Shown: piece by piece, positions 1 to 6,353 of the stretch
Position numbering within the stretch: the stretch's first letter is position 1
Layout: every line of letters starts with the position of its first letter
NCBI GenBank assembly: GCA_905234355.1
Contig: CAJOHP010000094.1
Span: 1-8,664, forward strand
Direction: 5' to 3'
Length of the DNA stretch: 8,664 nt
Source: an uncultured Prevotella sp.
GTDB taxonomy: Bacteria; Bacteroidota; Bacteroidia; Bacteroidales; Bacteroidaceae
Notes under the pieces: model-generated
Database searches by the model: none
What the model was told of the DNA's origin: nothing
The model's input: only the letters and a program-made list of their open reading frames with translations
Program-made: the position numbers and the translations under genes

Positions 1-140
1 ACGATGGCCGAGCCCAGGCCGAAGTAGAAGAACGAGACGAGCAGCGCAGGAATGAGTGCGACGATGACGCCGTACATGTTGCGCTCCACGGTGTCGTGGC
101 CGTGGGCGTGGGGTGAAAGTGATACTATTAGTTTGCTCAT
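1..140 (-). CDS. rnfD: RnfD, ion-translocating oxidoreductase membrane subunit (5' part only)
   Basis: This is the amino-terminal 46 codons of RnfD; the gene continues beyond the left edge. RnfD is an integral membrane subunit of the Rnf complex that carries covalently bound FMN and helps form the ion path. The visible protein begins MSKLIVSLSPHAHG. The SPH motif, followed by a short polar stretch and then a first hydrophobic helix (about residues 21-45, MYGVIVALIPALL and onward), is typical of RnfD/NqrB N-termini. The start codon lies 6 bases after the rnfC stop, as expected inside one operon. The FMN-attachment threonine would lie outside the window, so it cannot be checked. NqrB is the main alternative, but the preceding rnfB and rnfC make RnfD the firm choice. 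Confidence 0.93.
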   Translation of the reverse strand, partial: MSKLIVSLSPHAHGHDTVERNMYGVIVALIPALLVSFFYFGLGSAI

Positions 141-146
141 TGTTTT

Positions 147-1517
147 TTACTTTTTAGCGGCAGCACGGCTGCGAATGATACCCATGACAGTAGTCTTTCC
201 CTGTCGTATGTTGTCCAGCAGGGGTCGGTGGGCCGGGCATGTGAACTGGCAGGAACCGCACTCTATGCAGCTTGTGATGTCCTCTTTCTCGGTGCGTTCC
301 CAGTTTTTCATTTCGCTCAGCCTGGCCAGCAGATAGGGCTCCAGGCCCATGGGGCATGCACCTACGCACTTGGCACAGCGTATGCAGGGCTGTGGCTCCT
401 TACGCCGGGCATCGTCGCCGGAGAGGATGGTCACAGAGTTGGTGCCCTTGCAGATGGGCACCTCTGTGCTGGTGAGTGCCTTGCCCATCATCGGTCCTCC
501 GGCGAGCAGTTTGCTGTCGTCTTCGGGCATGCCGCCACAAGCACTGATGAGGTCTTGCATCGGTGTGCCCATTCGCACGAGGAAGTTGCCTGGATTCTTC
601 AGGTGCTTGCCTGTCACGGTGGTGTAGCGCTCAAAGAGCGGTTTCTGCTTCATCACAGCCTCGTAGACGGCGTAGGCCGTACCCACGTTCTGCACGATGG
701 CGCCCACGCTGACGGGGATGGCAGGCGGGGCAGGCACCTGTCGGCGGATGACGGCATCGACCAGTTGTTTCTCGCCGCCTTGCGGATAGCGCTGGGCCAG
801 GGGCACTACTTCGACGTGATAGTGCGAAGTACCGAAGGCCTCGGCACACTTCTGCGTGAGCAAAGCGATGGCCTTGGGCTTGTTGGTCTCAATGCCAATG
901 TAGCCGGTTGTCACCTTGGCCCCCTTCATCAGCAGTTCCAATCCTACTAAAATCTCGTCGGGATGTTCCATCATCAGGCGGTAATCGGCAGTGATATAGG
1001 GCTCGCATTCCACGGCGTTGATAATTACGCACTCGGCCGTGGCCGTAGGTGGCGGGGTGAGTTTGATGAAGGTGGGGAAGCATGCTCCGCCCATGCCTAC
1101 GATGCCGGCATCCTTGACACGCTTGACAATCTCATCCGGTGTCAGCTCGGGGTGGTCCTTCACCAGCTCTAGCTTTGTGGAGCGGTCGATGCCCTCTTCC
1201 CATTCGTCGCCCTCGACATTGATGAAGATGGCGGGCTTGCGATAGCCTGTGGCATCTATGGCCGTGTCAATCTTGGCCACCGTGCCGCTGACAGAGGAGA
1301 AGATGGGAGCCGAGACGAATCCTCCTGCCTCGGCAATGAGTGTGCCCACCTTGACCTTGTCGCCTTTCTGCACGACGGGCTTCGCGGGTGCGCCAATATG
1401 CTGCGAGAGTGGGAAAATGGCTTGTCTGGGCAGGGCAGCCACCTGGGTGTCCACCTCATGTGTCAGCTTGTTCTCTTCAGGGTGTATGCCGCCTATGCGA
1501 AATGTTCTGATGTTCAT
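147..1517 (-). CDS. rnfC: RnfC, electron transport complex subunit C
   Basis: RnfC is the peripheral subunit of Rnf that handles NAD(H) with FMN and passes electrons through iron-sulfur clusters. The 456-residue protein has the family order. An N-terminal beta-rich segment (about 1-130) includes FRIGGIHP near the start. The nucleotide/FMN-binding region holds GIVGMGGACFP (138-148) and INAVECEPY (166-174). YPQGGEKQL (244-252) follows. Two 4Fe-4S ferredoxin motifs lie near the C-terminus: C378, C381, C384, C388 and C417, C420, C423, C427. It lacks the long alanine/lysine-rich tail of enterobacterial RsxC, as is common outside Proteobacteria. Its ATG overlaps the rnfB stop in an ATGA arrangement (4 bases shared), suggesting translational coupling. 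The frame is intact from start to TAA stop. Confidence 0.97.
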   Translation of the reverse strand: MNIRTFRIGGIHPEENKLTHEVDTQVAALPRQAIFPLSQHIGAPAKPVVQKGDKVKVGTLIAEAGGFVSAPIFSSVSGTVAKIDTAIDATGYRKPAIFINVEGDEWEEGIDRSTKLELVKDHPELTPDEIVKRVKDAGIVGMGGACFPTFIKLTPPPTATAECVIINAVECEPYITADYRLMMEHPDEILVGLELLMKGAKVTTGYIGIETNKPKAIALLTQKCAEAFGTSHYHVEVVPLAQRYPQGGEKQLVDAVIRRQVPAPPAIPVSVGAIVQNVGTAYAVYEAVMKQKPLFERYTTVTGKHLKNPGNFLVRMGTPMQDLISACGGMPEDDSKLLAGGPMMGKALTSTEVPICKGTNSVTILSGDDARRKEPQPCIRCAKCVGACPMGLEPYLLARLSEMKNWERTEKEDITSCIECGSCQFTCPAHRPLLDNIRQGKTTVMGIIRSRAAAKK

Positions 1518-2425
1518 GCTGTTGTCTCCTCTTTTTTTAGTTCATCTGTAGCACTTGTGGCAGCCTTGCTGTCTGCGGTGACGGGGCTGGCAGGTCTTGG
1601 GGCGGGGAAGTTGACGGCAGCGATGGCATGCTTCGGGCACACCTTCTCGCACTTGCGGCACAGTCTGCATTTCTCCGGGTCGATGTATGCCAGGTTGCTT
1701 TCTAAGGTGATGGCGCCAAAAGGACACTCTTTCTCGCATTTTCCGCAGCCTATGCAACTCACGGCACATGCCTTCATGGCCACGGCTCCCTTGTCCTTGT
1801 TGACGCAGGATACGTAGACACGACGGCTCTTCGGCCCCTTCTTCCTCAGCTCAATGATATTGCGAGGGCAGGCTTTGACACATGCTCCGCAGGCCGTGCA
1901 TCTGTCGTCGTCGACCTGTGGCAGTCCTGTCTCGTGATTGATGCTGATAGCTCCGAACTGGCAGGCTTCGGCACAGTCGCCGCATCCCAGACAGCCGAAT
2001 CCGCATGCTGTCTCACCAGCTCCGCAGGCGTTCATCGCGGCGCATGTGCGCAGACCGGCATACTCGGCAATCTTCGGGCGATGCTCGCAGCTGCCATTAC
2101 ATCTCACCACGGCTACTTTCGGCTCGCCATTGGCAATGGCCATGCCCAGCAAATCGGCCACACGGCCCATCACCTCAGCACCGCCCACCGGGCAGTTGAG
2201 CCCGTCCAGGCTACCGGCGTCGGCACCTTTCACCAGTGCATCGGCCATGCCGCTGCATCCCGGGAAGCCACATCCGCCGCAGTTGGCGCCAGGCAGCAGC
2301 TCGCTCACTTGGGCCAGGCGTGGGTCTTCATAGACAGCAAATTTCTTGGAGGCGGCATAAAGCACGAGCGCTGCGATGAGTGCTATGACTCCAAGAACAA
2401 TTACTGCAATCAAGATGAAATTCAT
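1514..2425 (-). CDS. rnfB: RnfB, polyferredoxin subunit of the Rnf complex
   Basis: RnfB is the membrane-anchored polyferredoxin that takes electrons from reduced ferredoxin in Rnf. At 303 residues it is much longer than E. coli RsxB (192) and resembles the cluster-rich type of anaerobes. Residues 3-24 form one N-terminal membrane helix. The cytoplasmic 4Fe-4S domain follows, with C49, C52, C57 and C78 (motif CGGCGFPGC). Next is a cysteine-rich stretch (C109, C113, C128, C134, C141) and four ferredoxin-type motifs: C145/148/151/155, C176/179/182/186, C224/227/230/234 and C253/256/259/263. A low-complexity Ala/Thr/Glu tail of about 30 residues ends the protein. It lies 24 bases after rseC and overlaps rnfC by 4 bases. 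The domain order and neighbours make the assignment very secure. Confidence 0.97.
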   Translation of the reverse strand: MNFILIAVIVLGVIALIAALVLYAASKKFAVYEDPRLAQVSELLPGANCGGCGFPGCSGMADALVKGADAGSLDGLNCPVGGAEVMGRVADLLGMAIANGEPKVAVVRCNGSCEHRPKIAEYAGLRTCAAMNACGAGETACGFGCLGCGDCAEACQFGAISINHETGLPQVDDDRCTACGACVKACPRNIIELRKKGPKSRRVYVSCVNKDKGAVAMKACAVSCIGCGKCEKECPFGAITLESNLAYIDPEKCRLCRKCEKVCPKHAIAAVNFPAPRPASPVTADSKAATSATDELKKEETTA

Positions 2426-2449
2426 AGATTTGTTTTATTATTGTTTGTT

Positions 2450-2881
2450 TTACTGTTTGCTTTCATCGGTTTCGACATGGAATGCCACCTGGCGCTCTAT
2501 GCGCTGCCTGCATAGCCATATTATAATATAATAAGGTATAAGCACGCCCACTGCCGATAATGCCGTCTGTGGCTCTGTCGTCCCCGCCTGTGAGGCGGCT
2601 ATCGCCGCCACTAGCATGAGGGCCAGGGGGACAGCAAATACCAATATCACTGCGAGCCATGCCGACCGTGCTGCAGTGGCCACGACTACGTGCTGTCCCA
2701 AGCTCGGAATGGCTTTTGTGTCACCGGCCATGGCCTCTATCAGTTTCGATTTTTTCTCCGAGGCGGCACAGCGGCTGGCCATCTGGCAGCTGCCGCAGGC
2801 CTCCGGTTGCTCTATTCTCACCCAGACACGCTGTCCGCTGATGCGCTCTACAATGCCTGTGTGGCGTATGGTTTTGCTCAT
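2450..2881 (-). CDS. rseC: RseC/MucC-family membrane protein heading the rnf operon
   Basis: This 143-residue protein fits the RseC family (SoxR-reducing system protein RseC), small membrane proteins that often accompany rnf genes in Bacteroidota. What is visible: an N-terminal beta-type segment (GIVERISGQRVWVRIE, 9-24), a cysteine cluster C29-x2-C32-x5-C38, and two membrane helices (about 73-97 and 107-124) with a charged C-terminus. A helper role in Rnf assembly or redox signalling is inferred from family and position; the molecular function is not settled. The frame stays open up to 2965, but the promoter -7 box at 2913-2920 lies inside that extension, so the 2965 start is unlikely. MSKTIRHTG at 2881 fits the family and leaves a leader of about 25 bases. 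An in-frame ATG at 2896 (MTKQT) is the alternative. Neither has a clear Shine-Dalgarno. Confidence 0.88.
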   Translation of the reverse strand: MSKTIRHTGIVERISGQRVWVRIEQPEACGSCQMASRCAASEKKSKLIEAMAGDTKAIPSLGQHVVVATAARSAWLAVILVFAVPLALMLVAAIAASQAGTTEPQTALSAVGVLIPYYIIIWLCRQRIERQVAFHVETDESKQ

Positions 2882-2901
2882 AGTTTGTTTTGTCATGCTG
2901 A

Positions 2902-2917
2902 CTTTGCAAATGCAAAG
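2902..2917. repeat. Inverted repeat over the rseC -7 box (candidate operator)
   Basis: CTTTGCA (2902-2908) and TGCAAAG (2911-2917) are perfect inverted copies separated by AA. The right arm overlaps the -7 box on the minus strand and the left arm covers the likely transcription start. A dimeric repressor bound here would block the rnf promoter. One arm is partly explained by the promoter consensus itself, so the operator role is only inferred. Confidence 0.4.
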
Positions 2918-2942
2918 GTAATAAGTTTTTGGAAAATACAAA
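2913..2942 (-). promoter_or_regulatory. Bacteroidota-type promoter of the rseC-rnf operon
   Basis: Read on the minus strand, TTTG (2942-2939) and TACCTTTG (2920-2913) match the Bacteroidota -33 and -7 consensus with an 18-base spacer, close to the usual 19-20. Transcription should start a few bases downstream, around 2905-2908, giving a very short leader. The box is followed by CA, as in the other two promoters of this window. Confidence 0.72.
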
Positions 2943-2956
2943 GGCTCAGGCATAAT

Positions 2957-2969
2957 ATTTTTCAAAAAT
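2957..2969. repeat. A/T palindrome midway between the divergent promoters
   Basis: ATTTTTCAAAAAT is a perfect palindrome with a single central C at 2963. It lies almost exactly halfway between the two -33 boxes (2939-2942 on minus, 2982-2985 on plus). It could be a shared regulatory site, or simply A/T-rich promoter DNA of low complexity. Confidence 0.35.
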
Positions 2970-2981
2970 TAAGCCTAATCG

Positions 2982-3012
2982 TTTGCAGATACAAAAGTTT
3001 TTTATACTTTTG
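2982..3012 (+). promoter_or_regulatory. Bacteroidota-type promoter of the acidic protein-clc-fmt cluster
   Basis: TTTG (2982-2985) and TACTTTTG (3005-3012) match the -33 and -7 consensus with a 19-base spacer, the best of the three promoters here. The expected transcript starts near 3016-3020, about 16-20 bases before the ATG at 3036, with AAAGGA (3025-3030) as a reasonable ribosome-binding site. It probably serves the whole run of genes to mntP. Confidence 0.75.
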
Positions 3013-3035
3013 CAGCGAAAAATCAAAGGAATAGG

Positions 3036-3476
3036 ATGAAAGCAACCGAGCAGACACTTCAGCAGACAGAGCGCGCCATCCGAAAGATAGCCGACAAGTT
3101 TCCCGCACATGGCGAGGCATCGCTGCTCACCGATATTCACCTGCGTGTGACGCAGGACACCGGTGAGCTAGTGGCTTTCGACGATGACGACAAAGAGATT
3201 ACACGTTGCGTGGTGACACAATGGATAGACAATAAGGACGATGACTTCTACGACTCAGTGGCCGCCATTCTCCGGCGGTCGATAGAGCAGCAGCGTAGTC
3301 TTGTAGACAATATGTCTATACTGAAGCCTTACGCATTTGTCCTGGAGGACGAAGAGCGTGAGACCATGGCTGAGCTCTATGTGGCCGACGACGACATTGT
3401 CATCATCGACCCTGACATGATGCAAGACCTGGGCAAAGACCTCGATGACTTCTTTGATAACCTGATGAAGTCTTAG
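3036..3476 (+). CDS. Conserved-looking acidic protein of unknown function, upstream of clc
   Basis: I do not recognise a named family. The 146-residue protein is strongly acidic: 24 Asp and 11 Glu against 8 Lys and 8 Arg. Acidic clusters include FDDDDKE (48-54), NKDDDFYD (66-73), YVADDDIVIIDPDM (115-128) and DLDDFFDN (135-142). It has no signal peptide, membrane helix or cysteine motif (a single Cys near residue 58), so it should be cytoplasmic. Expected structure is an N-terminal helix (4-24), a beta section (32-64) and then mixed helix and strand. It starts just after a good promoter with AAAGGA 5 bases upstream of the ATG, and ends only 4 bases before the chloride-transporter ATG. That packing suggests co-expression and perhaps a functional link with the transporter, but this is inference from position only. 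Confidence 0.85.
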   Translation: MKATEQTLQQTERAIRKIADKFPAHGEASLLTDIHLRVTQDTGELVAFDDDDKEITRCVVTQWIDNKDDDFYDSVAAILRRSIEQQRSLVDNMSILKPYAFVLEDEERETMAELYVADDDIVIIDPDMMQDLGKDLDDFFDNLMKS

Positions 3477-3480
3477 GCCC

Positions 3481-5298
3481 ATGACAGATTCTGCGGCATC
3501 CCTATCTGCCGACCATAGCGACACCTGGTTTGCAAGGCTCAACAGCTGGCGAGAAGCGCACATCAGCGAGCGCATGTTTGTGCTTATCCTGGCATTCTTT
3601 GTGGGTTTCTTTGCAGCCGTGGCTGCTTTTGTGCTTCACTGGCTCATCAATCAGATAGTGAGTCTGCTCACCAGCCAGTTTGACGCTCAGTCGTCCAATT
3701 GGCTCTATTTGGTCTATCCTGTCATCGGCATCTATCTCACTTCGCTGTTTGTGAGATACATAGTCAAGGACAATATCTCCCACGGCATCACCCGCATACT
3801 CTATGCTATCAGCAGCAACCGCTCACGGCTGAAGTCGCACAACACGTGGTCGTCGGTCGTAGCGTCTGCCATCACCATCGGTTTTGGCGGATCGGTAGGT
3901 GCCGAGGCCCCTATCGTGCTCACAGGGTCGGCCATAGGCTCCAATCTGGGAAAGATGTTCCGGCTCGACAGCCACACCATGATGCTTCTTGTGGGCTGTG
4001 GTGCTGCGGGCGCTATAGCCGGTATCTTCAAGGCGCCCATAGCCGGCCTGGTATTTACGCTCGAGGTGCTGATGATCGACCTCACCATGGCGTCGCTCAT
4101 GCCTATCCTCGTATCTTGTGTCACGGCCACCTGTTTCACCTATATCTTCAGCGGCGACTCAGCGCTTTTCTCCTTCACACTGGACAATGGATGGATTGTG
4201 GAGCGTGTGCCAGCCTGCATCTTGCTCGGCGTGTTCTGTGGGCTGGTAAGTCTCTATTTCATCCGGGCGATGAGCTTTGCTGAAGGCATATTCGCCCGGT
4301 TCCAGGACAAACCGCACGTCAGGCTTATCATCGGCGGAGGGGTGCTCAGCTTGCTCATCTTCCTCTTTCCCGCTCTCTTCGGCGAGGGCTACAACAGCAT
4401 CAATCTGCTGCTCAACGGCAAGACCGAGTCCGACTGGGATGAGATACTCAACAATTCGCTCTTCTCCGGGCAGGCCGAAATGCTCATCCCCTATATCGCC
4501 CTGGTACTGCTCACCAAGGTCTTTGCTACATCGGCCACCAATGGCGGGGGCGGTTGCGGCGGCACGTTCGCTCCATCGCTGTTCATAGGCTGTTTCGCCG
4601 GTTTCCTTTTTGCCCGGCTGTGGAATATCCACGAGATAGGTGTCTATGTGCCCGAGAAGAACTTTGCCCTGATGGGCATGGCCGGCGTCATGTCCGGCGT
4701 GATGCACGCCCCGCTCACAGGCATCTTCCTCATAGCCGAGCTCACTGGCGGCTACAGTCTCTTCCTGCCGCTGATGATAGTCAGCGTGAGCAGCTATCTT
4801 ACCATCGGTATCTTCGAGTCGCACAGCATCTACAGTGCCAGGCTGGCCAAGGAGGGCAAGCTCATCACCCACCATACCGATCATGCCGTGCTCACGCTCA
4901 TGCAGCTCGACTCTGTGATAGAGCGCGACTTCATGGCTGTGCCGCCCGACATGGAGCTGGGACAGATTGTTCACAAGATCAGCCGTTCGCGCAGCAGTGT
5001 GCTCCCGGTGACCGACGCCGCAGGTGCGCTGCTCGGCGAGATAGATATCACGAAGATACGCCACATCGTGTTCCGTATAGAGCTCTACCACCACTTTACA
5101 GCACAGCAGATAATGCAGGAACCCTTGGGAGTGCTCAGCGACCATCAGACCATGACCGAGGTGATGACCACGTTCGACGAGACCCATGCCGACTGGCTGC
5201 CCATCGTCGATGAAGACGGCCACCTGAAAGGATATATCTCACGTCAGAGACTCTACAGCCAGTACCGACAGATGGTGGCCGACATGAGCGAAGACTGA
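3481..5298 (+). CDS. CLC-family chloride channel/transporter with C-terminal CBS domains
   Basis: This 605-residue membrane protein moves anions, normally chloride, by channel or Cl-/H+ exchange. A CLC core (about 30-455) is followed by two CBS domains (about 476-530 and 545-600), which in other CLCs bind nucleotides and tune activity. GAEAP (140-144) gives the external gating glutamate E142. GGTFAPSL (360-367) matches the GxFxP filter motif. Y451 in SIYSARL fits the anion-coordinating tyrosine (E. coli Y445). Two positions differ from E. coli ClC-ec1. The GSGIP segment reads SHGIT (100-104), placing His101 at the serine position. FTLEVL (192-197) places Val196 where the internal proton glutamate E203 sits. 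Transport mode and ion preference therefore cannot be read directly. The gene starts 4 bases after the acidic-protein stop. Confidence 0.95.
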   Translation: MTDSAASLSADHSDTWFARLNSWREAHISERMFVLILAFFVGFFAAVAAFVLHWLINQIVSLLTSQFDAQSSNWLYLVYPVIGIYLTSLFVRYIVKDNISHGITRILYAISSNRSRLKSHNTWSSVVASAITIGFGGSVGAEAPIVLTGSAIGSNLGKMFRLDSHTMMLLVGCGAAGAIAGIFKAPIAGLVFTLEVLMIDLTMASLMPILVSCVTATCFTYIFSGDSALFSFTLDNGWIVERVPACILLGVFCGLVSLYFIRAMSFAEGIFARFQDKPHVRLIIGGGVLSLLIFLFPALFGEGYNSINLLLNGKTESDWDEILNNSLFSGQAEMLIPYIALVLLTKVFATSATNGGGGCGGTFAPSLFIGCFAGFLFARLWNIHEIGVYVPEKNFALMGMAGVMSGVMHAPLTGIFLIAELTGGYSLFLPLMIVSVSSYLTIGIFESHSIYSARLAKEGKLITHHTDHAVLTLMQLDSVIERDFMAVPPDMELGQIVHKISRSRSSVLPVTDAAGALLGEIDITKIRHIVFRIELYHHFTAQQIMQEPLGVLSDHQTMTEVMTTFDETHADWLPIVDEDGHLKGYISRQRLYSQYRQMVADMSED

Positions 5299-5320
5299 AT
5301 AGTAAAGACAGGAAACGAAT

Positions 5321-6292
5321 ATGCAGAAAAATGATTTGAGAATAGTGTTCATGGGTACGCCCGAATTTGCCGTGGAGACCCTGAAAGCCCTTGTAGACCA
5401 CGACTATCACGTCGTGGCCGTAGTCACGCAGCCCGACAAGCCCGTCGGCCGACATGGATCCTTGTTGCAGCCCTCGGCCGTAAAGCAGTATGCTGTGGCT
5501 CATGGCCTGCCCGTGCTGCAACCAGAGAAGATGAAAGACCCCGCCTTTGTGGAGACGCTGCGCAGCTACGACGCCAACCTGCAGGTGGTAGTGGCCTTCC
5601 GCATGCTGCCCGAGGTGGTGTGGGCTATGCCCGCCTATGGCACCTTCAATGTGCATGCCGCCCTTCTTCCGCAGTACCGGGGTGCTGCCCCCATCAACTG
5701 GGCCGTCATCAACGGCGAGACACAGACAGGCGTCACCACCTTCTTCCTCGACCACGACATCGACACCGGGCGCATCATCAGACAGTTGCCCTTTGACATT
5801 CCCGACGATGCCGATGCCGCTTATGTCTACGACGGACTGATGCACCTCGGTGCCAGGATTTGTCTGGAGACGCTGCAGCTCATTGTCGATGCCGACGGCT
5901 ATCCGCAGAGCGTGCCACAGGACGAGACACGGGCCACGCTCCTGCCAGCTCCGAAAATCTACAAGGACACCTGTCGCATCAGCTGGCAGCAACCTGTAAA
6001 GCGCGTCTACGACTTCGTAAGAGGGCTAAGCCCCTATCCCGGCGCATGGACGGAAATGGCTACTGCCGACGGGCAGCCTGCGGTGCTGAAGATATTCCAG
6101 ACGACCAAATCCGACATGGCCGCCACGGGCTATGCTCCCGGACAGCTGATTGTCATGCGCAAGCACCTCTATGTGGCTTGCACCGACCGTCTGCTGCAGA
6201 TAGACGCACTGCAGCTCTCGGGGAAAAAACGCATGGAAGCCGCTGATTTTCTCAACGGTATGCATGGCCTGGAAAATTATTCTCTGCGATGA
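5321..6292 (+). CDS. fmt: Methionyl-tRNA formyltransferase
   Basis: Fmt transfers a formyl group from 10-formyltetrahydrofolate to the methionine on initiator tRNA, producing the fMet-tRNA used to start translation. The 323-residue length is normal. The N-terminal Rossmann-like domain opens with IVFMGTPEFAVETL (8-21) and VTQPDKPVGR (35-44). The catalytic motif NVHAALLPQYRGAAPINW (110-127) supplies N110 and H112, and D148 in DHDIDTG (144-150) completes the triad known from E. coli Fmt. The C-terminal tRNA-binding domain is recognisable at the VRGLSPYPGAW segment (233-243). AGGA at 5310-5313, 7 bases before the ATG, is a plausible ribosome-binding site. The gene follows clc by 22 bases and is probably in the same transcript. 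The usual partner def is not in the window. Confidence 0.97.
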   Translation: MQKNDLRIVFMGTPEFAVETLKALVDHDYHVVAVVTQPDKPVGRHGSLLQPSAVKQYAVAHGLPVLQPEKMKDPAFVETLRSYDANLQVVVAFRMLPEVVWAMPAYGTFNVHAALLPQYRGAAPINWAVINGETQTGVTTFFLDHDIDTGRIIRQLPFDIPDDADAAYVYDGLMHLGARICLETLQLIVDADGYPQSVPQDETRATLLPAPKIYKDTCRISWQQPVKRVYDFVRGLSPYPGAWTEMATADGQPAVLKIFQTTKSDMAATGYAPGQLIVMRKHLYVACTDRLLQIDALQLSGKKRMEAADFLNGMHGLENYSLR

Positions 6293-6305
6293 TATAATAA
6301 ATCGC

Positions 6306-6326
6306 TGTATAAGGGCGTTGTATAAG
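6306..6326 (+). repeat. Direct repeat TGTATAAG, two copies 13 bases apart
   Basis: TGTATAAG occurs at 6306-6313 and again at 6319-6326 in the fmt-microprotein gap. The second copy begins in the left arm of the stem-loop described for 6313-6353. It may be chance in a short A/T-rich leader; no protein-binding role can be assigned. Confidence 0.35.
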
Positions 6327-6353
6327 TGTAAACCCTCAAATCCCCCAACGCCT
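6313..6353 (+). promoter_or_regulatory. Potential RNA stem-loop abutting a microprotein start codon
   Basis: GGCGTTG (6314-6320) pairs perfectly with CAACGCC (6346-6352), and G6313 can wobble-pair with the base at 6353. The 25-base loop is 6321-6345. The stem ends directly before the ATG at 6354, so if it forms in the transcript it would limit ribosome access. No U-run follows, which argues against a classic terminator. The pairing is seen in the sequence; the regulatory role is inferred. Confidence 0.45.

Noticed and set aside
228..950. 240-codon plus-strand frame antisense to rnfC
   Set aside because: rnfC on the other strand is complete, with all cofactor motifs. The plus frame has shadow-like His/Leu/Gly composition.
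1934..2515. 193-codon plus-strand frame antisense to rnfB and the end of rseC
   Set aside because: It runs antisense through the cysteine-rich rnfB coding region and across a gene boundary, with no start context or motif.
4159..5223. Long open frame (354 codons) on the minus strand, antisense to the CLC gene
   Set aside because: The opposite strand encodes a full CLC protein with intact motifs. The antisense product is rich in His, Glu and Gly with no recognisable domain, typical of a shadow of G/C-biased codons.
5135..5992. 285-codon minus-strand frame across the clc-fmt junction
   Set aside because: It lies antisense to two well-supported genes, crosses their boundary and has no family resemblance.
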